In this document: piece by piece, positions 43,301-53,060 of the stretch
How positions within the stretch are numbered: the stretch's first letter is position 1
How the letters are laid out: each line of letters starts with the position of its first letter
Notes under the pieces: generated by a model
Told to the model about the DNA's origin: nothing
The model's input: only the letters and a program-made list of their open reading frames with translations
Databases searched by the model: none
Origin: Mayamaea pseudoterrestris
Lineage: Eukaryota > Bacillariophyta > Bacillariophyceae > Sellaphorales > Sellaphoraceae
NCBI GenBank assembly: GCA_027923505.1
Contig: BROI01000014.1
Span: forward strand, 558,001-622,000
Length of the DNA stretch: 64,000 nt
Reading direction: 5' to 3'
Made by a program: the position numbers and the translations under genes

Positions 43301-43750
43301 CCATGGCATACATGGTGATGGATACTGCAGTGCAACTGACCAACTTATGGCCCATCATGACAACAAACATGATGTGAAAGATATTGGAGGGCTCAGCAGG
43401 CAATGCTGATGATCCCTGCAGCCAAAAAGGGAGCAATGCTGGCACATTCAACCAGTTGTTGAATGTGCGGAGTTTCAGGGCATAGTGATGGCTTCCACAC
43501 CCAAACGGATAAGTCTATGAGCCCCATTCAATGTTAGAGTCTATGTTAGTTGTATTATGGGGTCTGGAGGCCATTTTGGAAGTCTCACTTGCCACTTGAG
43601 GTGCACCACTGGCAGATCCAACAAGTTGTTGGATCTGCTCAGTCTCACCATGGCATACATGGTGATGGATACTGCAGTGCAACTGACCAACTTATGGCCC
43701 ATCATGACAACTAATATGATGTGAAAGATATTGGAGGGCTCAGCAGGCAA
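40351..43750 (+). repeat. Higher-order dimer (694 bp) inside the satellite
   Basis: Neighbouring units alternate at a diagnostic site about 75 bases before H4: CTAATATGATG in units at 40351, 41045, 41739, 42781 and 43541, and CAAACATGATG in units at 40698, 41392, 42086, 42499 and 43128. The alternation is broken only once (two CAAACATG units in a row). This shows that the array grew partly by duplication of a two-unit block. Confidence 0.8.
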
Positions 43751-43889
43751 TGCTGATGATCCCTGCAGTCAAAAGGGAGCAATGCTGGCACATTCAACCA
43801 GTTGTTGAATGTGCGGAGTTTCAGGGCATAGTGATGGCTTCCACACCCAAATGGACAAGTCTATGAGCCCCTTTCAATGTTAGAGTTCA

Positions 43890-44040
43890 TGTTTGTTGTG
43901 GGGGGGGCCATTTTGGAAGTCTCACTTGCCACTGTTTGGACAGGGTCACGAAAAAGCTGGCACATTCAACAAGTTGTTGAACAGGAGCAACTGTCCAACG
44001 TAAGTCTCACCAGACCTGGCAGATCACAAGTGGTGATGGA
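43890..44040 (+). repeat. Variant satellite unit with a hybrid hairpin
   Basis: In this unit the usual stretch from after CTTGCCACT to before GTGATGGATACTGCAG, including H1 and H2, is replaced. The new sequence contains GCTGGCACATTCAAC, the left arm of H4, joined to AAGTTGTTG from the H1 centre, so that a new hairpin TTCAACAA/TTGTTGAA forms around the same central G. A longer outer pairing TTGGACAG/CTGTCCAA brackets it. A run of eight G lies just upstream. Confidence 0.8.
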
Positions 44041-47000
44041 TACTGCAGTGCAACTGACCAACTTATGGCCCATCATGACAACTAATATGATGTGAAAGAT
44101 ATTGGAGGGCTCAGCAGGCAATGCTGATGATCCCTGCAGCCAAAAAGGGAGCAATGCTGGCACATTCAACCAGTTGTTGAATGTGCGGAGTTTCAGGGCA
44201 TAGTGATGGCTTCCACACCCAATGGACAAGTCTATGAGCCCCATTCAATGTCAGAGTCTATGTTAGTTGTATTATGGGGTCTGGAGGCCATTTTGGAAGT
44301 CTCGCTTGCCACTTGAGGTGCACCGCTGGCAGATCCAACAAGTTGTTGGATCTGCTCAGTCTCACCATGGCATACATGGTGATGGATACTGCAGTGCAAC
44401 TGACCAACTTATGGCCCATCATGACAACTAATATGATGTGAAAGATATTGGAGGGCTCAGCAGGCAATGCTGATGATCCCTGCAGCCAAAAAGGGAGCAA
44501 TGCTGGCACATTCAACCAGTTGTTGAATGTGCGGAGTTTCAGGGCATAGTGATGGCTTCCACACCCAAATGGACAAGTCTATGAGTCCCATACAATGTTA
44601 CAGTCTATGTTAGTTGTATTATGGGGTCTGGAGGCCATTTTGGAAGTCTCACTTGCCACTTGAGGTGCACCGCTGGCAGATCCAACAAGTTGTTGGATCT
44701 GCTCAGTCTCACCATGGCATACATGGTGATGGATACTGCAGTGCAACTGACCACTTATGGCCCATCATGACATAAAACAAGAATTGAAAGATATTGGAGG
44801 GCTCAGCAGGCAATGCTGATGATCCCTGCAGCAAAAAAGGGGGCAGGGCTGGCACATTCAACCAGTTGTTGAATGTGCGGAGTTTCAGGGCATAGTGATG
44901 GCTTCCACACCCAAATGGACAAGTCTATGAGCCCCATTTACTGTTCAAGTCCATGTTTGCTGTATTATGGGGTCTGGAGGCCATTTTGGAAGTCTCGCTT
45001 GCCACTTGAGGTGCACCGCTGGCAGATCCAACAAGTTGTTGGATCTGCTCAGTCTCACCATGGCATACATGGTGAAGGATACTGAGGTGCAACTGACCAA
45101 CTTATGGCCCATCATGATATGATACATATATTAAAGATATTGGAGGGCTCAGCAGGCAATGCTGATGATCCCTGCAGCCAAAAAGGGAGCAATGCTGGCA
45201 CATTCAACCAGTTGTTGAATGTGCGGAGTTTCAGGGCATAGTGATGGCTTCCACACCCAAATGGACAAGTCTATGAGCCCCATTCAATGTTAGAGTCCAT
45301 GTTATTGGTTGTATTTTGGGATCTGCAGACCATTTCGAAAGTCTCACTTGCCACTTGAGGTGCACCGCTGGCAGATCCAGCAAGTTGTTGGATCTGCTCT
45401 GTCTCGCCATGCGTACATGGTGATGGATACTGAGGTGCAACTGACCGCCTTATGGCCCATCATGACAACCAACCTATTTGAAATATATTGGAGGGTTCAG
45501 CAGGCTATGCTGATGATCCCTGCAGCCACAAAGGGAGCAGGGCTGGCACATTCAACCAGTTGTTGAATGTGCTGAGTCTCAGGGCATAGTGATGGCTTCC
45601 ACACCCCATTGGACAAGTCTATGAATCCCATTTACAATTACAGTCCCTGTTAGGTGTATTATGGGGTCTGGAGGCCATTTTGGAAGTCTCACTTGCTAAC
45701 TTGAGGTGCACTGCTGGCAGATCCAACAAGTTGTTGGATCTGCTCAGTCTCTCCATGGCGTACAAGATAATGGATAATGAGGAGCAACTGACCAACTTAT
45801 GGCCCATCATGACATAAAACATGATATGAAAGATATTGCAGGGCTCAGCAGGCAATGCTGATGATCCCTGCAGCCACAAAGGGAGCAGGGCTGGCACATT
45901 CAACCAGTTGTTGAATATGCTGAGTCTCAGGGCATAGTGATGGCTTCCACACCAAAAAAAACAAGTCTATGAGTCCCATGCACTGTTAAAGTCCATGTTT
46001 ATTGTATTATGGGGTCTGGAGGCCATTTTGGAAGTCTCACTTGCCACTTGAGGTGCACCGCTGGCAGATCCAACAAGTTGTGGGGTCAGTTCAGTCTCAC
46101 CATGGCATACATGGTGATGAATACTGAGGTGCAACTGACCAACTATGGCCCATCATGACAACAAACATGATATGAAAGATATTGGAGGGCTCAGCAGGCA
46201 ATGCTGATGATCCCTGCAGCCACAAAAGGAGCAGGGCTGCCACATTCAACCAGTTGTTGAATGTGCGGAGTCTCAGGGCATAGTGATGGCTTCCACGCCC
46301 CAATGGACAAGTCTATGAGTCCCTTTCACTGTTACAGTCCATGTGCGTTGTATTATGGGTCTGCAGGCCATTTTGGAAGTCTCACTTGCCACTTGAGGTG
46401 CACTGCTGGCAGATCCAACAAGTTGTTGGATCTGCTCAGTCTCACCGTGGCATACATGGTGAAGGATACTGAGGTGCAACTGACCAACTCATGGCCCATC
46501 ATGACAACAAACATGATATGAAAGATATTGGAGGGCTCAGCAGGCAATGCTGATGATCCCTGCAGCCACAAAGGGAGCAGGGCTGGCACATTCAACCAGT
46601 TGTTGAATGTGCTGAGTCTCAGGGCATAGTGATGGCTTCCACACCCAAAAGAACAAGTCTATGAGTCCCATTCACTGTTACAGTCCATGTTTATTGTATT
46701 ATGGGGTCTGGAGGCCATTTTGGAAGTCTCACTTGCCACTTGAGGTGCACTGCTGGCAGATCCAACAAGTTGTGGGGTCAGTTCAGTCTCACCATGGCAT
46801 ACACGGTGATGGATACTGAGGTGCAATTGACCAACCTATGGCCCATCATGACAACAAACCTATTTGAATATATTGGAGGGCTCAGCAGGCAATGCTGATG
46901 ATCCCTGCAGCGAAAAAGGGGGCAGGGCTGGCACCTTCAACCAGTTGTTGAATGTGCAGAGTCTCAGGGCATAGTGATGGCTTCCGCACCCAAAAGAACA

Positions 47001-50000
47001 AGTCGATGAGTCCCATTCACTGTTACAGTTCATGTTAGTTGTATTATGGGGACTGAAGGCCATTTTGGAAGTCTCACTTGCCACTTGAGGTGCACCACTG
47101 GCAGATCCAACAAGTTGTAGGGTCGGCTCAGTCTCACCATGCATACATGGTGATGGATACTCAGGTGCAACTGACCAACTATGGCCCATCATGACAACAA
47201 ACATGATATGAAAGATATTGCAGGGCTCAGCAGGCAATGCTGATGATCCCTGCAGCCACAAAAGGAGCAGGGCTGGCACATTCAACCAGTTGTTGAATGT
47301 GCGGAGTCTCAGGGCATAGTGATGGCTTCCACACCCAATTGGTCAAGTCTTTGAGTCCCAATCACTGTTCAAATTTATGTTTATTGTATTATGGGGTCTG
47401 GAGACCATTTTAGAAGTCTCACTTGCCACTTGAGGTGCACCACTGGCAGATCCAACAAGTTGTTGGATCTGCTCAGTCTCACCGTGGCATACATGGTGAA
47501 GGATACTGAGGTGCAACTGACCAACTCATGGCCCATCATGACAACAAACATGATATGAAAGATATTGGAGGGCTCAGCAGGCAATGCTGATGATCCCTGC
47601 AGCCACAAAGGGAGCAGGGCTGGCACATTCAACCAGTTGTTGAATGTGCGGAGTCTCAGGGCATAGTGATGGCTTCCACACCCCAATGGACAAGTCTATG
47701 AATCCCATTCACTGTTACAGTCCATGTTAGTTGTATTATGGGGTCTGCAGGCCATTTTGGAAGTCTCACTTGCCACTTGAGGTGCACTGCTGGCAGATCC
47801 AACAAGTTGTTGGATCTGCTCAGTCTCACCGTGGCATACATGGTGAAGGATACTGAGGTGCAACTGACCAACTCATGGCCCATCATGACAACAAACATAA
47901 AAAGAAACATATTGGAGGGCTCAGCAGGCAATGCTGATGATCCCTGCAGCCACAAAGGGAGCAGGGCTGGCACATTCAACCAGTTGTTGAATGTGCTGAG
48001 TCTCAGGGCATAGTGATGGCTTCCACACCCCATTGGACAAGTCTATGAGTCCCATGCACTGTTAAAGTCCATGTTTATTGTATTATGGGGTCTGGAGACC
48101 ATTTTAGAAGTCTCACTTGCCACTTGAGGTGCACTGCTGGCAGATCCAACAAGTTGTTGGATCTGCTCAGTCTCACCGTGGCATACATGGTGAAGGATAC
48201 TGAGGTGCAACTGACCAACTCATGGCCCATCATGACAACAAACATAATATGAAAAATATTGGAGGGCTCAGCAGGCAATGCTGATGATCCCTGCAGCCAC
48301 AAAGGGAGCAGGGCTGGCACATTCAACCAGTTGTTGAATGTGCGGAGTCTCAGGGCATAGTGATGGCTTCCACACCTAAAAGAACAAGTCTATGAGTCCC
48401 ATTCACTGTTACAGTCCATGTTTGTTGTATTATGGGGTCTGCAGGCCATTTTGGAAGTCTCACTTGCCACTTGAGGTGCACTGCTGGCAGATCCAACAAG
48501 TTGTTGGATCTGCTCAGTCTCACCATGGCATACATGGTGAAGGATACTGAGGTGCAACTGACCAACTTATGGCCCATCATGACAACAAACATGATATGAA
48601 AAGGATTGGGAGGGCTCAGCAGGCAATGCTGATGATCCCTGCAGCCACAAAGGGAGCAGGGCTGGCACATTCAACCAGTTGTTGAATGTGCGGAGTCTCA
48701 GGGCATAGTGATGGCTTCCACACCTACAAGAACAAGTCTATGAGTCACATTCACTGTTACAGTCCATGTTTGTTGTATTATGGGGTCTGCAGGCCATTTT
48801 GGAAGTCTCACTTGCCACTTGAGGTGCACTGCTGGCAGATCCAACAAGTTGTAGGGTCGGCTGAGTCTCACCATGGCATACACGGTGATGGATACTGAGG
48901 TGCAATTGACCAACTATGGCCCATCATGACAACAAACATGATATGAAAGATATTGCAGGGCTCAGCAGGCAATGCTGATGATCCCTGCAGCCACAAAAGG
49001 AGCAGGGCTGGCACATTCAACCAGTTGTTGAATGTGCGGAGTCTCAGGGCATAGTGATGGCTTCCACACCCCAATGGACAAGTCTACAAGTCCCATTCAC
49101 TGTTACAGTCCATGTTTTTTGTATAATGGGGTCTGCAGGCCTTTTTGGAAGTCTCACTTGCCACTTGAGGTGCACTGCTGGCAGATCCAACAAGTTGTTG
49201 GATCTGCTCAGTCTCACCATGGCATACATGGTGAAGGATAATGAGGTGCAACTGACCAACTCATGGCCCATCATGACAACAAACATGATATGAAAGATAT
49301 TGGAGGGCTCAGCTGGTAATGCTGATGATCCCTGCAGCCGTTGTTGAATGTGCGGAGTCTCAGAGCATAGTGATGGCTTCCACACCCCAATGGACAAGTC
49401 TTTGAGTCCCATTTACTCGTAAAGTCCATGTTAGTTGGATTATGGGGTCTGGAGTCCATTTTTTAAGTCTCACTTGCCACTTAAGGTGCACTGCTGGCAT
49501 ATCTGGCAGATCCAATAAGTTGTTGGATCTTCTCAGTCTCACCATGGCATACATGGTGATGGATACTGAGGGGCAACTGACCAACTTATGGCCCATCATG
49601 ACAACAAATATGATATGAAAGATATTGGTGGGCTCAGCAGGCAATGCTGATGATCCCTGCAGCCAAAAAGGGAGCAGGGCTGGCACATTCAACCAGTTGT
49701 TAAATGTGCGGAGTCTCAGGGCATAGTGATGGCTTCCACGCCCCAATGGACAAGTCTTTGAGTCCCATTTACTGTTCAATTCCATTTTAGTTGGATTATG
49801 GGGTCTGGAGACCATTTGGAAGTCTCACTTGCCACTTGAGGTGCACCACTGGCAGATCCAACAAGTTGTTGGATCGGCTGAGTCTCACCGTGGCATACAT
49901 GGTGAAGGATACTGAGGTGCAACTGACCAACTCATGGCCCAACATGACAACAAACATAATATGAAAGATATTGGAGGGCTCAGCAGGCAATGCTGATGAC

Positions 50001-50217
50001 CCCTGCAGCCACAAAGGGAGCATGGCTGGCACATTCAACCAGTTGTTGAATGTGCGGAGTCTCAGGGCATAATGATGGCTTCCACACCCCAATGGACATG
50101 TCTATGAGTCCCATTCACTGTTACAGTCCATGTTTGTTGTATTATGGGGTCTGGAGGCCATTTTTAAAGTCTCACTTGCCACTTGAGGTGCACCGCAGGC
50201 AGATCTAACAAGTTGTC

Positions 50218-50308
50218 TAAACCATAGCCAGCAAAAAATGGATGGAAATGGACTACAGGGGTAGGGGTAGGAGGCCACACTTCAGCACCATGAGAATGGT
50301 TACAGTAT
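50218..50308. other. Spacer between direct and inverted satellite units
   Basis: About 90 bases starting TAAACCATAGCC with a GTAGGGGTAGGAGG stretch, matching neither repeat family. It separates the last, truncated direct unit from the inverted fragment. Confidence 0.5.
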
Positions 50309-50500
50309 GTGCCAGCAGTGCACCTTTTTTGGCAGCAGGGATCATTAGTATTGCCTGCTAAGCCATCCAATTTCTGTCAATTCATTTCAACAAATGTTTT
50401 TTGTCATGATGCGCCAATGAGTTGGTCAGCTGCACCTCAGTAAACCATGTAGGTAGCCACAGTGAGACTTAGCAGGTTCAACAAGTTTTTGAGTCTAGAC
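50309..50500 (-). repeat. Inverted, diverged satellite half-unit at the right end
   Basis: Read on the minus strand this matches the satellite from H1 (GTTGAACC, TAAGTCTCAC) through CAGCTGACCAACTCAT and the H3 region to CAAAAAAGGTGCACTGCTGGCAC, which is the start of H4. It therefore covers one half-unit delimited by the two main palindromes, in opposite orientation and much diverged. Confidence 0.8.
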
Positions 50501-50549
50501 TGCCAGAATGGCCTGCAAGTTTAAAAGTCTAGACTGCCAGAATGGCCTG
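50493..50549 (+). repeat. Short tandem duplication at the array edge
   Basis: A roughly 22-base segment containing GTCTAGACTGCCAGAATGG occurs twice, about 33 bases apart, directly after the inverted half-unit. Confidence 0.75.
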
Positions 50550-50710
50550 CGGGCCAGCGATAGACACCAGTATGGTGGCAACATCCTTATTTGGGCTGCT
50601 CTACAAGATGGAATGCCTGACTGGTGCCTCAAGACTCTGCAGTGCCACTGGTGAGAACTGTTCACCAGTCCCAACCAGCAGCAGCCATATTTTTTCACAA
50701 GACAAAATGA
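50550..50710 (-). repeat. ~170-bp palindromic repeat, inverted copy (right border of satellite)
   Basis: Minus-strand reading gives GACTGGTGAACAGTTCTC around a near-perfect palindrome (50647-50669, arms ACTGGTGA/TCACCAGT), then GGCATTCCATCTTGTAGAGC and GGATGTTGCCACCATACTGG. This is one unit of the same family as at 39040-39478 but in opposite orientation, so the satellite is bracketed by inverted copies. Confidence 0.82.
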
Positions 50711-50846
50711 GATGTGCTTTGTTTGCTTGCACTTGGCAATGTGAAAGCGATATGGCCGCATGCTCTATTATCAGGCAATGCATAGGAAACGGATGCTAGT
50801 ATTTTAGCTCCGTATTAAAATTCTAGTAAGCCTATTGAATGTTATA

Positions 50847-51848
50847 TTACTCATCAAGAAATCCATCGTAAACATACTTGCGCGTCATGGCGCACTGCTC
50901 CAGAAACGCGCCCACGGATAGCGGATCGACACCAGCATTTACGCACATGGCCGAGTAAGCTTCATAGTCTTGCTTAATACCGGGTTCCCTTAACGTCATG
51001 GTGCGACAAGTGCGGCCATCATTGAACTTTGCTCGCTCGGAATGGTTGCTTGCCAATGATTCCGTCATGGTAAGTGGATGCTCCGAGTCTAGCTGCTTAA
51101 AGAAGCGCTGCGCGACAGCCAATGATGTCGTCGATCCAGGCTGCTGGACATTAATTGCTCTGTCATTGTCGTTAACTGTAAATGAGTCTCTTAAACATTG
51201 CAACTCATTCGTGGAATCCAAATTGGTATCGGACGATTGCAACAGTGTCACTCTTGTTTTTGCCCTGGAAATACTCAGTGAATGTTTCTCCTCGTCAGCT
51301 AAAGCGTCTGCGTCAGCTTCAATTATCAATTCACTTGGTTCCTTGACCGTCTCGAGATGAATGTGCATTGCCGCATACTCGACTGCATCTTGCGGTCGCT
51401 CCACTGTCACCCACCGTCGCTTCGTGCCGAAATGCTTTTGCTTCAAGTCCTGATGAGGCCTTTTCCACGACTTTAGGACTGAATGGCCAGTTGTTGGCAG
51501 TGTTGGGCGTCCAATCATGAACGGCGAAGGTGACAGCATGGGACTGGGGCTTTCCAGGATCACTGGATAGGATGGCGACTCGTCCGAGACATTGCCCTTC
51601 GCGCGAGTGGAGTCTTTCGGAGTAGCCATGGTGGGACACCCATGATTGCACTCATTTTCATCTTTTGAAGCAGACGTTGCATGTTTTGAAGTGGCGCAAC
51701 CATTCGTTGCAGCTAAGTTGTTTGAAAATGATGATGGATCGGCTGCAAAAGGTGCTTCAACGGACGAGTGATTTGCTGGCCTGATTCGAGACTTCTTTCG
51801 CCACAGCATGCCAGCATCGCCACCAAAGCTGCGTATTCGGTTGGACAT
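50847..51848 (-). CDS. Uncharacterised, mostly disordered protein
   Basis: 333 residues from ATG 51848 (MSNRIRSFGGDAGMLWRKK). Rich in Ser, Pro and charged residues, with SP motifs (LESPSPMLSPSPFMIGRP) that could be phosphorylated. Two parts look structured: KHFGTKRRWVTVERPQDAVE in the middle, and the C-terminal 40 residues (YEAYSAMCVNAGVDPLSVGAF then LEQCAMTRKYVYDGFLDE), which read like a short helical domain. No family recognised and no membrane or targeting signal. It is the first gene to the right of the satellite; its coding style looks normal, so it is not a repeat product. Confidence 0.7.
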   Translation of the reverse strand: MSNRIRSFGGDAGMLWRKKSRIRPANHSSVEAPFAADPSSFSNNLAATNGCATSKHATSASKDENECNHGCPTMATPKDSTRAKGNVSDESPSYPVILESPSPMLSPSPFMIGRPTLPTTGHSVLKSWKRPHQDLKQKHFGTKRRWVTVERPQDAVEYAAMHIHLETVKEPSELIIEADADALADEEKHSLSISRAKTRVTLLQSSDTNLDSTNELQCLRDSFTVNDNDRAINVQQPGSTTSLAVAQRFFKQLDSEHPLTMTESLASNHSERAKFNDGRTCRTMTLREPGIKQDYEAYSAMCVNAGVDPLSVGAFLEQCAMTRKYVYDGFLDE

Positions 51849-52050
51849 TCCTGTATGTTAACAGGATAGGAAATGTACAGCTAGCAGATAGATGGGCACC
51901 ATGAAGAGCACATCATGTTGTCGTCATTTACTTTGATCGAGGTGAGGAGTGTCGAAAGCCGATCGCGTCGCAGCGTTATTCACAAAGCGAAGATCGCTCC
52001 AAATTGCATCACATCCCATGCGCCTTTTGCCTGCTTGTCATACGATATCA

Positions 52051-52617
52051 ATGCCTTCCAATGCAGGAAACAATGTATCTGCTCGTCCATTACCAAACAC
52101 GAGTGAATCGAGCGGAGAAACATGCGGATTCGTCGTGCATGTGGTCGCTGTACTGATGGCAATTGCATTTGTTCTGCAAAACCTACTGCAACTCGGCGAC
52201 TCCTCGCTGGTCGTTTCGGATCATGACATATTTCTGCAAGATGTGTGGAACCTCCTTCCAGATTGGTCCTTGCGTCTCATAGTCGCACGAATTTTGGTGG
52301 GAGCTTTGGTTGCAATTCCATTCGTCTACTTTGGAATCAACGCTCAGTCAGTGCCCAAACTCGAGTCTCTGGACAGTCTCTGTGACGAGTTTACGAGAAA
52401 GAATACTGCTGCTACAGGCACCGGCACCATCATTGGCAATGACACATCAAGGTAGGTCGCTGTTTTTATACATGGAATGCAAAACATCACTCTCCTGACT
52501 TCTTCATCCGCATATGTTTTCGCTCAAAGGCGCGAATGGTGCGTACCTGTCGTTGCGGATATTGACGTCGCTCATATTAACGATATTGTATGGAAAGGCT
52601 TTCAAGAGCAGCGATGA
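52051..52617 (+). CDS. Small two-TM protein (2 exons)
   Basis: Exon 1 52051-52451 and exon 2 52530-52617; the 78-bp intron (GTAGGT..CAAAG) joins phase 2 and gives 162 residues. The ATG at 52051 is the last before the first membrane helix; 52018 is another in-frame ATG. Helices at about 27-50 (FVVHVVAVLMAIAFVLQNLL) and 85-106 (LIVARILVGALVAIPFVYFGI). The C-terminus after splicing is REWCVPVVADIDVAHINDIV..., a sensible soluble tail, whereas reading through the intron stops at once. Family not recognised. Divergent from the disordered-protein gene. Confidence 0.65.
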
Positions 52618-52772
52618 CAATGCCAACCTAATTGTATGTGAGCCGCAAGTAAAATATTTTTATTTAAAGTAGACTTAAAAGCGCATACAGTAATGCCTCC
52701 CTGGCGCCTGACTCTTCCTCGTTGCCGCCAAGGGCATGCTCACGGATCGAAAACATGTAATTCGCAACAAAG

Positions 52773-53010
52773 CTAAATAGTCGCCAGCGCATCAAAGTCA
52801 ACGTCCATCTCCGCCGGATGCTCATTGTAAAGCGCCTCGTACAAAAAATCACCAATGTCCGGATCGTCCAAGTCATCGTCCCACGCATCATCACTATCCA
52901 CCACCGCCGTTTCATCCGACGCCAGTTCCGACGAGTCCACAGACCTATCATTCGCATTCAATGTATCAGCAGCATTGTTGTAGATCTTCTTCTCAGCTGG
53001 AAGAATAGAT
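52773..53010 (-). CDS. Orphan acidic 3' exon of an unresolved gene
   Basis: A frame open on the minus strand ends at 52773 and can be read back to a good acceptor (TTCTTCCAG) next to 53011. It encodes AEKKIYNNAADTLNANDRS, then a very acidic SDDAWDDDLDDPDIGDFLYE and AEMDVDFDALATI. No in-frame ATG lies between the upstream stop and this point, so it should be a terminal exon, phase 1. No donor of matching phase was found in the adjacent bZIP gene, so its 5' partner is unknown. The WDDDLDD stretch weakly recalls SEM1/DSS1 proteins, but this is not firm. It may also be an acidic activation segment. Confidence 0.35.
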
Positions 53011-53060
53011 TATATTAGAGGAATGGCTGGTAGTGCGCATTCCATAGATTGTGATCAAGA

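Larger units (their letters stand above)
39479..50217 (+). repeat. Satellite array, 347-bp unit, about 31 direct copies
   Basis: Units recur every 347 bases (e.g. a reference point at 40351, 40698, 41045, 41392, 41739 and 42086). The consensus begins GGCTTCCACACCC and ends GGGCATAGTGAT. Each unit has four inverted repeats: H1 with 13-base arms GCAGATCCAACAA around one G (first complete one at 39792-39818); H2 CACCATG/CATGGTG with a 5-base loop; H3 CAGCA/TGCTG; H4 with 11-base arms GCACATTCAAC around CAGTT. Units from 39.7 to about 44.9 kb are almost identical; those from about 45 to 50.2 kb differ at shared positions. The first unit (39479-39680) is rearranged and lacks H1 and H4. About a third to a half of each unit is open on the minus strand (107 codons), but 347 is not a multiple of three. 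No gene or transposase is present. Confidence 0.97.

Noticed and set aside
40770-49241. 69-91-codon plus-strand frames repeated in the satellite
   Set aside because: They are shadows of the minus-strand frame in nearly identical copies, have no independent support and vary in start and end.
39479-50217. Array of repeats with palindromes resembling a CRISPR array
   Set aside because: The genome is eukaryotic (introns, LHC, proteasome), the unit is 347 bp with no variable spacers, and no cas genes are present.
50847-51848. Gene next to the satellite as a product of a mobile element
   Set aside because: Its sequence shows no transposase, integrase or polymerase motif and no repeat similarity.
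52664-52957. 97-codon basic minus-strand frame
   Set aside because: It overlaps the acidic exon in another frame, and its Arg/Trp-rich translation is the expected shadow of an acidic Asp-rich coding sequence.
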